Source: Deinococcus sp.
Lineage (GTDB): Bacteria > Deinococcota > Deinococci > Deinococcales > Deinococcaceae
NCBI RefSeq assembly: GCF_025362455.1
Contig: NZ_JANYGJ010000143.1
Span: forward strand, 1-34,035
Direction: 5' to 3'
Length of the DNA: 34,035 nucleotides
This document shows, in pieces, positions 26,240 to 34,035 of this stretch. The notes under the pieces were generated by a model. It was not told where the DNA came from, did not search any database, and worked only from the letters and a program-made list of their open reading frames with translations. The first letter of the stretch is position 1; every line of letters begins with the position of its first letter. The position numbers were made by a program, and so were the translations under genes.

Positions 26240-26608
26240 ATGAGCATCCTCAAGTTCGTGGGCCGGGCCGCGCTGGCCTCCATTTTCGTGCAGGGCGGTC
26301 TGAGTGCGCTGCGCGACCCCCGGCAACGTGCCCGGCTGGTCGAGCGGGCCGGGCTGCCTGCCCCGGAGCTGCTGACCCAGATCAACGGCGGCGTCATGGC
26401 CGCGTCGGGGGCGATGGTCGCCCTGGGCGTGCTGCCGCGCACCAGTGCCCTGGCCCTGCTGGCCACGATGGTGCCCACCACCATTGTCGGCCACCCGTTC
26501 TGGCAACTTCAAGGCGCCGAGCGCCAGGGCCAGATGCTGCATTTCGCCAAAAACGTCGCCATGATGGGCGGCTTGCTGCTGGTCGTCGCCGACAGCGGTA
26601 ACGGGTAG
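26240..26608 (+). CDS. DoxX family membrane protein
   Basis: A 122-residue membrane protein with four hydrophobic segments and the DoxX-type pattern: VGRAALASIFVQGGLSALRDP at the start, a middle ALALLATMVPTTIVGHPFW, and ERQGQMLHFAKNVAMMGGLLLVV at the end. DoxX proteins are small integral membrane proteins tied in some bacteria to redox or thiol stress; the function here is unknown. It is monocistronic and divergent from the ribY-like gene. ATG 26240 has CAGGAT 6 nt upstream, a weak leaderless -10. No terminator with a T-run is visible after it. Confidence 0.87.
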   Translation: MSILKFVGRAALASIFVQGGLSALRDPRQRARLVERAGLPAPELLTQINGGVMAASGAMVALGVLPRTSALALLATMVPTTIVGHPFWQLQGAERQGQMLHFAKNVAMMGGLLLVVADSGNG

Positions 26609-26825
26609 CGCCGAACAAGTCTAGCTTTTGCGGCACGTTTATGTAAGCCGCCTGACTTTTCCTGCCGGTGTGTCCGCCGCTGTCAGTTCAGTGTGAGACG
26701 TAAACCTTAGGCTGAGGTCAAAGGTCGGCGCACAGGTGCTGATCGCTCACGGCCAGCCGACCCACGCGGCCACTCCAGGCCAGCACGGCGGCAGTGCTGA
26801 GGCCCAGGCAGGAAAAGGAAGAACG
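26609..26825. other. Intergenic region upstream of amino-acid-type binding protein
   Basis: 217 bp with a weak hairpin (GCGGC/GCCGC around 26628-26650). GGAAAAGGAAGAACG before 26826 acts as ribosome binding site. I cannot choose a promoter. Confidence 0.35.
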
Positions 26826-27611
26826 ATGAACAGACAGCTCAAGACCCGGCGCCTCGCTCAGCTCGCAGGCGCGGCCCTGCTGGTAGCGGGCCTGATCCAG
26901 CCCGCTCAGGCGCGTAGCCTGCAAGACATCCGCGCCGAAGGGGTACTGCACGTCGGCAGCATCAACCTGCCGCCGTTCGTGTACCAGGCGGGCGGCAAGT
27001 ATGTGGGCTTTGAGGCCGAGCTGATTACCCTGCTGGCGGCGGAGCTGAACCTGAATGTCGAGTTCTCCGATATTCAGATTGACAACACGGTGGCGAGCCT
27101 GGCGAACGGCAAGATCGACGTGATGGTCGGCGGCCAGACCATCACCAGCACCCAGGGACGCAACGCGGACTTCACCCAGCCGTACCTGTGCCTGGGCGTG
27201 TCGGTGGTGGCCCGCGACCCGGCCATTCAGACCCGGCTCGATCTGGAAAACAAGACCATCGGCGTCATCTCCGGCAGCACGGTCCAGAGCTACGTGCAGA
27301 AACTGCCCTTCGCCAAAAAGACCAACGTGTACACCAACACCAACGACCTGACGCTGGCCCTGGCCGACGGACAGATCGACGCGACCCTGGTGTACGGGAT
27401 GATGGCCCCGGCGCTTGCCAAGATGTACCCCAAGCTCAAGGTCTCGTTCGGCCCGACGCAGTGGAGCGTGCCCGTCGGCGCCAAACTGCCCGTCGATCAG
27501 GGCGCCCTGCGCCTGGCCCTGAACGGTCGCCTGGCGAGAGTCATGCGCGACGGGCGCTTCGAGAAGCTCAGCACCAAGTATTTCGGTGCCGACCTGCGCT
27601 GCAAAAGCTGA
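26826..27611 (+). CDS. Family 3 (amino-acid-type) ABC substrate-binding protein
   Basis: A 261-residue exported protein: signal peptide (basic RRLAQLAGAALLVAGL, cleavage near QARS), then the SBP family 3 pattern VLHVGSINLPPFVYQAGGKYVGFEAELITLLAAELNL, DVMVGGQTITSTQGRNADFTQPY, TIGVISGSTVQSYVQ, and AKLPVDQGALRLALNGRLARVMRDG near the end. Cysteines at YLCLG and the extreme end (RCKS) could form a disulfide. Such proteins bind polar amino acids for uptake. No permease or ATPase genes adjoin, so partners must be elsewhere or it acts as a sensor. An SD (AAGGAAG) is 5-6 nt before the ATG. A terminator-like hairpin follows. Confidence 0.9.
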   Translation: MNRQLKTRRLAQLAGAALLVAGLIQPAQARSLQDIRAEGVLHVGSINLPPFVYQAGGKYVGFEAELITLLAAELNLNVEFSDIQIDNTVASLANGKIDVMVGGQTITSTQGRNADFTQPYLCLGVSVVARDPAIQTRLDLENKTIGVISGSTVQSYVQKLPFAKKTNVYTNTNDLTLALADGQIDATLVYGMMAPALAKMYPKLKVSFGPTQWSVPVGAKLPVDQGALRLALNGRLARVMRDGRFEKLSTKYFGADLRCKS

Positions 27612-27627
27612 AGTGCCCAAAACGAGA

Positions 27628-27660
27628 AGCGTCCCCCGGCCAGTTCGGGCGGGGGACGCT
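27628..27660. terminator. Strong hairpin between convergent genes
   Basis: AGCGTCCCCC (27628-27637) pairs exactly with GGGGGACGCT (27651-27660). Only a short T-run follows on the plus strand; on the minus strand CGTTTTGGG follows. It is probably bidirectional. Confidence 0.75.
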
Positions 27661-27671
27661 GGTTTGACGAT

Positions 27672-27698
27672 CTATTTGGCCTATTTGGCTATGTTGGA

Positions 27699-27707
<9 letters not shown>
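27672..27707. repeat. CTATTTGGC repeats at the end of the aldo/keto reductase gene
   Basis: CTATTTGGC occurs at 27672-27680, 27681-27689 and 27699-27707; the last copy contains the TAG stop of the gene. Confidence 0.8.
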
Positions 27708-28613
<906 letters not shown>

Positions 28614-28734
28614 ACTTCTAACCCCATAGCTGGTGGGCAACCGTGCGCGGGCCGCAGGGTAAAGACCTCGTAAAGTCCCTGTGGTGTGCCGATAAAGCTG
28701 CCGGGCAGGCTGTAGACGGCGCCCTGGCGCCCTC

Positions 28735-29646
28735 TTACCCCTTGACCGCTCCGCTGCTCAGGCCCTGGATGTAGTAGCGCATCAGAAAGCTGAACAGCAG
28801 CAGCAGCGGCACCGCCGAGAGCAGGTACGAGGCCATCAGGGCGCCGTAGTTGGGCGCCGCGCTGCTGGACGCGCCGCCGCCCTGGAAGGCCACCAGCGCC
28901 ACCGGCAGGGTGCGGTGCGCCTCGTCGAGCACCAGCGAGGGCAGCAGGTAGTCGTTCCAGACGGGAATCAGCCGGATAATCGCCACGCTGACGAGCACCG
29001 GGGCGCTCATCGGCACCACGATGCGGGTCAGCGTTTGCAGGGCGCTGGCGCCGTCGATGCGGGCCGCCTCCAGAACGTCGCGTGGCAGGGCCTCGAAGGC
29101 GGTCCGCAGCACCAGGATGCAAAACGCCTGCCCGGCGGCCACCGTGGGCAAAATCAGATCCAGGTCGTTGCTCGGCAGCGGCAGCGCCTTGATCTGGAGG
29201 TACAGCGGAATCAGCGTCAGGAAGTCGGGGATCAGCAGCAGGGCGAAGATCAAGGCAAACAAAACATGCCGCCCCGGAAAGTCCATCAGCGCGAAGGCGT
29301 AGGCGCTCAACGTCGCGAGCACCAGGGTCAGAATCACGCTGGCGCCGGTGATGATCACCGAATGCAGCATCGGCCCATTGATCTGCCCCCAGGCCACCGC
29401 GAAATTCTCGGGGTGCAGCTCTAGGGGCACATTCAGCAGGTTGGCGGCGTACTGGGTGGGGTTTTTAAGCGAGTTGACCAGCGTGAAGTACAGCGGAAAG
29501 AGCCCCAGCAGGCCCAGCAGCAGCAGCACCGCCTGGCGTGAGAGCTCGGCGAGCGTCCGGCCCGCGCCGCCCCCCAGTCCCGGTCCCGGTCCCCGCTCAG
29601 CCTGGTGCCGCTCCCGCCCGGTTCGCCCGAAGGTTTGCCCGCTCAC
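28735..29646 (-). CDS. Sugar ABC transporter permease, MalG type
   Basis: A 303-residue inner-membrane permease with six expected membrane segments. The EAA loop reads LEAARIDGASALQTLTRIVVPMSAPVL, with the invariant Gly, and the protein ends in the MalG-type QGLSSGAVKG. The N-terminal 30 residues are hydrophilic. The start is GTG 29646, whose bases overlap the stop of the MalF-type gene (GTGA), so the two permeases are translationally coupled. With the upstream binding protein it forms a carbohydrate importer of the CUT1 type. The ATPase (often a shared MsmK/UgpC-like protein) is not encoded in the window. Confidence 0.93.
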   Translation of the reverse strand: MSGQTFGRTGRERHQAERGPGPGLGGGAGRTLAELSRQAVLLLLGLLGLFPLYFTLVNSLKNPTQYAANLLNVPLELHPENFAVAWGQINGPMLHSVIITGASVILTLVLATLSAYAFALMDFPGRHVLFALIFALLLIPDFLTLIPLYLQIKALPLPSNDLDLILPTVAAGQAFCILVLRTAFEALPRDVLEAARIDGASALQTLTRIVVPMSAPVLVSVAIIRLIPVWNDYLLPSLVLDEAHRTLPVALVAFQGGGASSSAAPNYGALMASYLLSAVPLLLLFSFLMRYYIQGLSSGAVKG

Positions 29647-30575
29647 AGCCGGGCTCCCTGGCTCAGTCGGCCCAGCCGCTGCGAGAGCAGGGTCAGCACC
29701 ACCACCACGATCAGCAGCATCACGGCGATGCTCATGGCGTAGCCGTACTGGCCGAATTTCACGGCGGTCTGGTACATCAGCAGGGCCGGGACGGTGGTGG
29801 CGTTGCCGGGGCCGCCCCCGGTCAGCACCAGCGGCGAGATGAAATACTGGACGTTGCCGATGATCGCCAGCAGCCCTATAAGCCGGAGCTGCGGCCCCAG
29901 CAGCGGCAGATCGATGGTCCAGATTCGCCGCCAGCCGGTGGCGCCGTCGAGCCGGGCGGCCTCGATGACCTCGCCGGGAATGTTTTGCAAGCCCGCGTAG
30001 AGCAGCAGCAGATTGAAGGCGTCGATGTAGGGAAAGCCCAGGAAGATCAGGCTCAGCAGCGCGGTGTGCGGGTCGCTGAGCCACTCGCGTTGCAGGCCGC
30101 CCAGGTGCAGCGTTCCGAGGAGCTGGTTGATCAGCCCGTCACTGCGGTAAAAGCTGCCCCAGACCAGCAGCAGCACCAGCGACGGAATCACGATGGGCAC
30201 GATGAACAGGGTCCGGTAGGCGTACTGGCGCCTCGGCCCGCGCAGATGAAAGATCAGCTCGGCCACCAGCAGCGGCGGAATAACCGCCAGCCCCAGCCCC
30301 AGCCCCACCCACAGCGCCGAATTGAGGCTGGCCTGGCCCATCGCCGGGTCGGTCACGGCCTGCCGGAAGTTCTCCAGGCCGGTGAAGTTGGGGGTGTTCA
30401 GGCCGTCCCAGTCGGTAAAGGCGCGCGTCAGGGCGATGTAGGCCGGGTAGTAGGCGTACCAGGCCAGCAGCAGCACGGTGGGCAGCACGAACAGGTAGGC
30501 CAGGCCACCGCGCCGCAAGCGGGCGAGCAGGCCACGGCGCGCGGCGGGAGGCAGGGCAGGTGCGGGGGCAGTCAT
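29643..30575 (-). CDS. Sugar ABC transporter permease, MalF type
   Basis: A 310-residue permease: a basic N-terminus (RRGLLARLRRGG), then a first span with LAYLFVLPTVLLLAWYAYYPAYIAL and the TRAFTDWDGL periplasmic start typical of CUT1 permeases. The EAA loop is IEAARLDGATGWRRIWTIDLPLLGPQL. It forms the heterodimeric channel with the MalG-type partner. It lies 140 bp after the binding-protein gene, with a strong hairpin between, a common way to make much more binding protein than permease. The stop overlaps the next start. Confidence 0.93.
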   Translation of the reverse strand: MTAPAPALPPAARRGLLARLRRGGLAYLFVLPTVLLLAWYAYYPAYIALTRAFTDWDGLNTPNFTGLENFRQAVTDPAMGQASLNSALWVGLGLGLAVIPPLLVAELIFHLRGPRRQYAYRTLFIVPIVIPSLVLLLVWGSFYRSDGLINQLLGTLHLGGLQREWLSDPHTALLSLIFLGFPYIDAFNLLLLYAGLQNIPGEVIEAARLDGATGWRRIWTIDLPLLGPQLRLIGLLAIIGNVQYFISPLVLTGGGPGNATTVPALLMYQTAVKFGQYGYAMSIAVMLLIVVVVLTLLSQRLGRLSQGARL

Positions 30576-30597
30576 GGCGTCTCCGGTACGGCAAGCA

Positions 30598-30629
30598 ACC
30601 GGGACGCCACAGGTGCAGGGCGTCCCGGT
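30598..30629 (-). terminator. Intercistronic 11-bp hairpin in sugar operon
   Basis: ACCGGGACGCC (30598-30608) pairs exactly with GGCGTCCCGGT (30619-30629). There is no T-run on the minus strand, so it is more likely an RNA stabiliser or partial terminator that lowers permease expression relative to the binding protein. Confidence 0.7.
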
Positions 30630-30636
30630 CCGGAAT

Positions 30637-30702
30637 TTAGAAGTGAGTGACCCACGGCCAGGTGTGGCTGAGGGTGGTCAGCAGAAATACGCTGGGATTC
30701 AC
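30637..30702 (-). CDS. 21-aa mini ORF between binding protein and permease genes
   Basis: A GTG-started frame of 21 residues beginning 13 nt after the stop of the sugar-binding-protein gene, with a good SD (GGAGG, 6 nt upstream). The peptide is hydrophobic and aromatic (FLLTTLSHTWPWVTHF) and ends just before the intercistronic hairpin. Translation could affect hairpin formation or mRNA decay. It may also be chance; there is no other support. Confidence 0.35.
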   Translation of the reverse strand: MNPSVFLLTTLSHTWPWVTHF

Positions 30703-30715
30703 GGCAAGCCTCCGC

Positions 30716-32140
30716 TTACTTGACCTTGCTCAGATCGACCTTGTTTTTGCGGGCGTAGTCCTGAGCGGCGCGGTCCAGCACCGTTTGCGCCTGGGCTTTG
30801 GCCTGGTCGAGCGTGATGTTGCCCGACAGGTACAGCCCGAAGATCTTTTGCATATCGCCCCAGCCGAGGTTGGGCGAGGCGTTGCCGACCCCGATGGCGC
30901 GGTTGGGCTGGCTGATCTGCTGCTTTAAGGCCGCGCTGTCGAAATTCGCGGCGAACTGCGCTTTGGTGCCGGGCCAGCTCGGCACGTAGCTGCCGTTTTC
31001 AGCCACGATCTTCTGGAGGTTGCCCGGCGTGCCGAAGTAGCGCATCCAGTCGATCACGGCGGCCAGTTTATCGGGCGTCATGGTTTTGTTGGCCCGGTTC
31101 GTGCTCACCGCGTACTGAAACGAGCCGGTGCCGCTGTAGGCGTTGCCGGTGTAGGCCCCCGTCGCGCCGGGCGTGGCGGCGGCGCTGAGCTGGGGAAAGT
31201 TGAAGCTGCCGATGGGGAACTTGATTCCGGCGTCTTTCATCTCGCGGGCCTTGTAGCTGCCCTCGTAGAGCATGGCTTCCTTGCCGCCCACGAAATCCTG
31301 AAAGGCGTCGTAGTTCTTGGCCGGGTCGGCGGTCAGGTAGTCCTTGGGCCAGGTGTCAGTAAACTGCTTGAAGGCGGGCCACCACGACAAAAAGCGCGGG
31401 TCCTTGGGCGTCAGCAGACCCCGCTGGATGGCGACGGCCTCGTCGAAGGGCGACTGGCCCGGCGCGCCGTCGTAGCCGGTGAGCTTGGCGTAGTCCTTGC
31501 TGTACAGGTCGGTCATGAAGTGGTGGCTCCACCAGGGGTAGGCGGGCACGGCATGCATCGGCACGATACCAGCGGCCTTGAGCTTCCTGGCCGCCGCGAG
31601 CAGTTCCGGCCAGGTGCTCGGCTCCTTGGTCAGCCCAGCTTTCTTGAACAGATCCTTGTTGTAGAAGACGGTGTAGGCCACCTGATCGCCGCTGAGCGCG
31701 TAGACGGCTCCGCCCGGCGCGGTGGTCTCGGCCAGCACCGTCTTGTTCATCACGTCCTGCCAGGCTTTGTTGCCGGGAATATATGGGTTGGGCTGCTTGA
31801 AGTAGGGCGCCAGGTCGGTGGCGACGCCTTTGGGCAGGGTGCTGTTGAGGCTGGTCACCTGCGCCCAGTAGATATCGAACAGCTCACCTGCCGCCGCCTT
31901 GACGCGCACCATCGTGTCGTTGTCGGGCACCGGGGTCGCCGAGAACTTGATCTGAATGCCGGGATTGGCTTTCTGGTAGGCGTCGGCGAGTTGCTGAAAA
32001 GCCTTGAGCGGCACCTTTTGCCCCGGATAGTTGGGCGTGTAGTCCTGCACGTACATGGTGACGGTGCCTTTCCAGGGACCGGGCGCGGCGAGCGAGGCAG
32101 ACGTGGTGAGCAGCAGGGACAGCGCAAGTATAGGTTTCAT
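30716..32140 (-). CDS. Carbohydrate ABC transporter substrate-binding protein
   Basis: A 474-residue exported protein (signal peptide MKPILALSLLLTTSASLAA) of SBP family 1. Typical blocks are TMYVQDYTPNYPGQ, AFQQLADAYQKANPGIQIKFSATPVPDNDTMVRVKAAAGELFDIYWAQ, VAYTVFYNKDLFKKAGLTKEPSTWPELLAAARKLKAAGIVP and GGKEAMLYEGSYK. It is larger than MalE and rich in Trp/Tyr, suggesting an oligosaccharide ligand; the sugar is unknown. It is the first gene of the sugar operon. ATG 32140 has an SD (AGGAGC, 6 nt upstream); in-frame upstream codons would precede the signal peptide without reason. Confidence 0.92.
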   Translation of the reverse strand: MKPILALSLLLTTSASLAAPGPWKGTVTMYVQDYTPNYPGQKVPLKAFQQLADAYQKANPGIQIKFSATPVPDNDTMVRVKAAAGELFDIYWAQVTSLNSTLPKGVATDLAPYFKQPNPYIPGNKAWQDVMNKTVLAETTAPGGAVYALSGDQVAYTVFYNKDLFKKAGLTKEPSTWPELLAAARKLKAAGIVPMHAVPAYPWWSHHFMTDLYSKDYAKLTGYDGAPGQSPFDEAVAIQRGLLTPKDPRFLSWWPAFKQFTDTWPKDYLTADPAKNYDAFQDFVGGKEAMLYEGSYKAREMKDAGIKFPIGSFNFPQLSAAATPGATGAYTGNAYSGTGSFQYAVSTNRANKTMTPDKLAAVIDWMRYFGTPGNLQKIVAENGSYVPSWPGTKAQFAANFDSAALKQQISQPNRAIGVGNASPNLGWGDMQKIFGLYLSGNITLDQAKAQAQTVLDRAAQDYARKNKVDLSKVK

Positions 32141-32213
32141 GTAGGGCTCCTGGAAGATGTGTGTGAGCAAGGTGCTGAGCACAGCGGGCCTTAATCTACC
32201 CGCCCGGTCCCCG

Positions 32214-32232
32214 CCCAAGGGTATGACTTGGG
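32214..32232. promoter_or_regulatory. 19-bp inverted repeat upstream of sugar operon, possible operator
   Basis: CCCAAG (32214-32219) and CTTGGG (32227-32232) are exact complements 7 nt apart, about 75 bp before the binding-protein start, with TTGAAT and TAGATT promoter-like hexamers on either side of it on the minus strand. No regulator gene adjoins. Confidence 0.4.
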
Positions 32233-32255
32233 ACGAATTCAAGAAGGTCTAAAGT

Positions 32256-32291
32256 GTGGTTGTCTGGGTGGTCGTCTGGGTGGTTGTCTGG
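32256..32291. repeat. 12-bp tandem repeat, three units
   Basis: GTGGTTGTCTGG at 32256-32267, a copy with one change at 32268-32279, and an identical copy at 32280-32291. Confidence 0.95.
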
Positions 32292-32360
32292 AATGTGGAG
32301 CGCTGGCCCTGGGGCGGCCTGGCCGCGCTGCCGCAACCGATCCCGACACTATCAATACTG

Positions 32361-32383
32361 AAAAGACCCCGCCGTAGACGGGG
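32361..32383 (-). terminator. Terminator after tRNA-Ile
   Basis: On the minus strand CCCCG and CGGGG form a stem with a 7-nt loop, followed by TCTTTT, 12 nt after the tRNA 3' end. Confidence 0.85.
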
Positions 32384-32394
32384 AATTTCTGCTC

Positions 32395-32471
<77 letters not shown>

Positions 32472-32494
32472 ACGGGCGGTGGGTAGCTTAGCAG

Positions 32495-32523
32495 CGGCCC
32501 TGTGGACTGTCAAGAACCGTTAC
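32495..32523 (-). promoter_or_regulatory. Promoter of tRNA-Ile (TTGACA-17-TAAGCT)
   Basis: A perfect -35 TTGACA (32523-32518), a 17-bp spacer and TAAGCT as -10 (32500-32495), 23 nt before the tRNA. It is the best full sigma-70-type promoter in the window. Confidence 0.88.
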
Positions 32524-32546
32524 AATCCAACAATCCATCCACGCGC

Positions 32547-33701
32547 TCAGGTCGTGTACTCGGCGTTGATGCGCACGTACTCGGCGCTGAGGTCGCAGCC
32601 CCAGGCTTCGCCGCGCTCGCTGCCCGCCGCCAGGTCGATGCCGAAGACCACTTCCTCCGCGTTCATGGCTGCCGACACCGCCGCCGCGTCGTAGTCTAGC
32701 GGCCCGGCGTGAAAGACCGGCACGCCCTGCACCTCGACCCGCAAGTTGTCGAGGTTCAACCTGGCGCCGCTGCGGCCCAGCGCGGCGATGACCCGGCCCC
32801 AGTTGGGATCGCGGCCATGCACCGCACTTTTGAGCAGCGCACTCCCGGCGCAGGTGCGGGCCGCGAGTTGGGCGTCGTCGGCGCTGAGCGCCCCGGTCAC
32901 ACGCACGGTCAGCAGCGTGCTGGCGCCCTCTCCGTCGCGGGCAATCTCGCGGGCCAGTTCACGCATCAGGTCTTCGAGCACGGCCAGAAATTCGGCAGTA
33001 TCGGCAGCTCCGGCCTGGCCATTGCACAGCACGGCGGTCATGTCGTTGGTGGAGGTGTCGCCGTCCACGGTCACGGCGTTGAAAGTCCGCGCCACGATGC
33101 CGGGAAAGGCGGCCCGGAGCGCGAGCTGGTCCACCGCCGCGTCGCTGTAGACGAACGAGAACATGGTCGCCATATCCGGGTGGATCATGCCGCTGCCCTT
33201 GGCCACCCCCACCAGGCGTGCGCCGCCGCTCAGCTCACGGGCGAGCAGCTTGGGCCGGGTGTCGGTGGTCATGATCGCCTGGGCGTGGGGGTCGGCTGCC
33301 GTCTGTAACCCGTCGGCCAGGCGCCTCACCCCGGCCCGCACCTTCTCCATCGGCAGGCGGTGCCCGATGACGCCCGTGGAGGCGGTCAGCACACTGTCTG
33401 GACTGAGCTGGAAGGTGTCCGCCGTCAATGTGCTCAGCTCCAGGTCATCAGTGACGCCGCCCGCCCCGGTGGCCGCGTTGGCATTGCCCGCGTTGACCAC
33501 GATGGCCCGCAGCGGCAGCCCCGCCGCGTAGAGCTGCCGGGCACGCCGCACGCTGGCGGCGGCGGCGGCGCTGCGCGTACCCGCGAAGGCCCAGGCGCAG
33601 GGCGTTCCGGACAGTACGGCGCTCAGGTCGGTCTTGCCGCTGGGTTTGATTCCGGCCTGGAGCGCGGCGGTCTGAAAATCTTGGGGGAGGGGAGTGGTCA
33701 T
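32547..33701 (-). CDS. argJ: Bifunctional ornithine acetyltransferase / N-acetylglutamate synthase
   Basis: A 384-residue ArgJ of arginine biosynthesis. It moves acetyl from N-acetylornithine to glutamate and may also make N-acetylglutamate from acetyl-CoA. It is made as a precursor that self-cleaves before the nucleophile Thr179 in KGSGMIHPDMATM, giving alpha and beta chains. Other family blocks are VVNAGNANAATG, ASTGVIGHRLP, FNAVTVDGDTSTNDM, KSAVHGRDPNWGRVIAALG and the C-terminal GCDLSAEYVRINAEYTT. The length is normal. TAGACT 7 nt before ATG 33701 supports the start and a leaderless transcript. It is isolated from other arg genes here. Confidence 0.97.
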   Translation of the reverse strand: MTTPLPQDFQTAALQAGIKPSGKTDLSAVLSGTPCAWAFAGTRSAAAAASVRRARQLYAAGLPLRAIVVNAGNANAATGAGGVTDDLELSTLTADTFQLSPDSVLTASTGVIGHRLPMEKVRAGVRRLADGLQTAADPHAQAIMTTDTRPKLLARELSGGARLVGVAKGSGMIHPDMATMFSFVYSDAAVDQLALRAAFPGIVARTFNAVTVDGDTSTNDMTAVLCNGQAGAADTAEFLAVLEDLMRELAREIARDGEGASTLLTVRVTGALSADDAQLAARTCAGSALLKSAVHGRDPNWGRVIAALGRSGARLNLDNLRVEVQGVPVFHAGPLDYDAAAVSAAMNAEEVVFGIDLAAGSERGEAWGCDLSAEYVRINAEYTT

Positions 33702-33708
33702 GCACAGG

Positions 33709-33714
33709 AGTCTA
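33709..33714 (-). promoter_or_regulatory. -10 box (TAGACT) of argJ
   Basis: TAGACT ends 7 nt before the ATG; identical hexamer and spacing to 3765-3770. Confidence 0.6.
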
Positions 33715-33786
33715 GAGGCTGGGCCGCCCGAACGGAACGGCGTGAGGCGGCGAAGGGTGCAACTCAGAAATGGGGGATGATGGGCC

Positions 33787-33990
33787 ATGGAGCCGACAAC
33801 AGCAGGATGGAGAGTTCAGGCGGACGAAGCGTACCAGGAACTGATCGCTGAGTTGGAGACCCAGATTCGGCCCGGTGCCAGCGTGGGCGAGATCGAACGG
33901 GTGCTGCGTTCAGCACATGTGCCGTTTCTGCGTGATCTGTTTCAGGTCATCGTCAGCCAGGAAGAGCAGCAGCACCCAAAAAAAACTTGA
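33787..33990 (+). CDS. Small hypothetical ORF ending at an A8 run, possibly the front part of a longer gene
   Basis: A 67-residue frame with helical, acidic character (ADEAYQELIAELETQIRPG, IERVLRSAHVPFLRDLFQVIV), followed by EEQQHPKKT and a stop. The stop comes 2 nt after a run of eight A (33978-33985). Loss of one A in the RNA or DNA would continue the frame as KKLDGWHTNGLRRKLVRH to the window end; gain of one A also stays open. This is the layout of slippage-expressed genes such as some transposases, but also of a plain frameshift. GATGAT 5 nt before the ATG could be a -10. No family is recognised. Confidence 0.5.
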   Translation: MEPTTAGWRVQADEAYQELIAELETQIRPGASVGEIERVLRSAHVPFLRDLFQVIVSQEEQQHPKKT

Positions 33991-34035
33991 CGGCTGGCAC
34001 ACCAACGGTTTGCGGCGCAAATTGGTTCGTCATCA

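Noticed and set aside
29538..30650. 370-codon plus-strand frame across the two sugar permeases
   Set aside because: Gln/His/Arg-rich shadow of the MalF-type permease; no known protein pattern.

Overview
The window looks like chromosomal DNA of a Deinococcus species. The basis is high GC content, the gene content (thermophile-style 7Fe ferredoxin, RIO-type kinase, pseudo-receiver/roadblock protein), and many genes with an extended -10 box (TANNNT) only 5-7 nt before the start codon. That last arrangement is the leaderless-mRNA pattern known from Deinococcus. The genus is inferred from these features, not from a database match.

Layout. Positions 1-6.6 kb hold mixed housekeeping genes: a truncated SDR oxidoreductase, a DUF488 protein, an MFS transporter coupled to a secreted protein, a metallophosphoesterase, a 725-bp repeat-rich gap, a small basic protein, and a degenerate response regulator fused to a roadblock domain. 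Positions 6.97-11.2 kb carry sucA-sucB (2-oxoglutarate dehydrogenase E1 and E2). Positions 11.26-13.05 kb hold a clearly AT-richer gene for a GmrSD-like DUF262/HNH protein, a probable defence gene acquired by transfer. Positions 13.1-18.8 kb hold DUF1232, a nucleotidyltransferase, ferredoxin, a YgfZ-like protein with a coupled membrane protein, a winged-helix-like regulator, an ornithine cyclodeaminase-like gene with a coupled 57-aa ORF, and a GyrI-like protein.

Positions 18.9-21.6 kb form a thiamin salvage operon: TPP riboswitch, tenA-like, thiX-like permease and thiY-like binding protein. Positions 21.7-24.5 kb hold, on the minus strand, a CitE-like lyase preceded by an overlapping 30-aa membrane peptide, a hypothetical protein, and a RIO-like kinase preceded by two very small overlapping ORFs. 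Positions 24.8-26.1 kb carry a second NMT1-type binding protein under an FMN riboswitch (ribY-like, riboflavin uptake). After DoxX, an amino-acid-type binding protein and an aldo/keto reductase, 28.7-32.1 kb is a sugar ABC operon (binding protein and two permeases, no ATPase). The window ends with tRNA-Ile(GAU), argJ and a small ORF ending in an A8 run.

The most interesting items are two homologous vitamin-binding proteins under two different vitamin riboswitches within 7 kb with no ATPase and only one permease; a TPP switch with an evident Shine-Dalgarno-sequestering hairpin; several tiny ORFs that overlap the next gene at ATGA; a DUF262/HNH island; a pseudo-receiver lacking its key residues; and an unusual number of 10-20 bp tandem duplications, several at start or stop codons or inside proteins.
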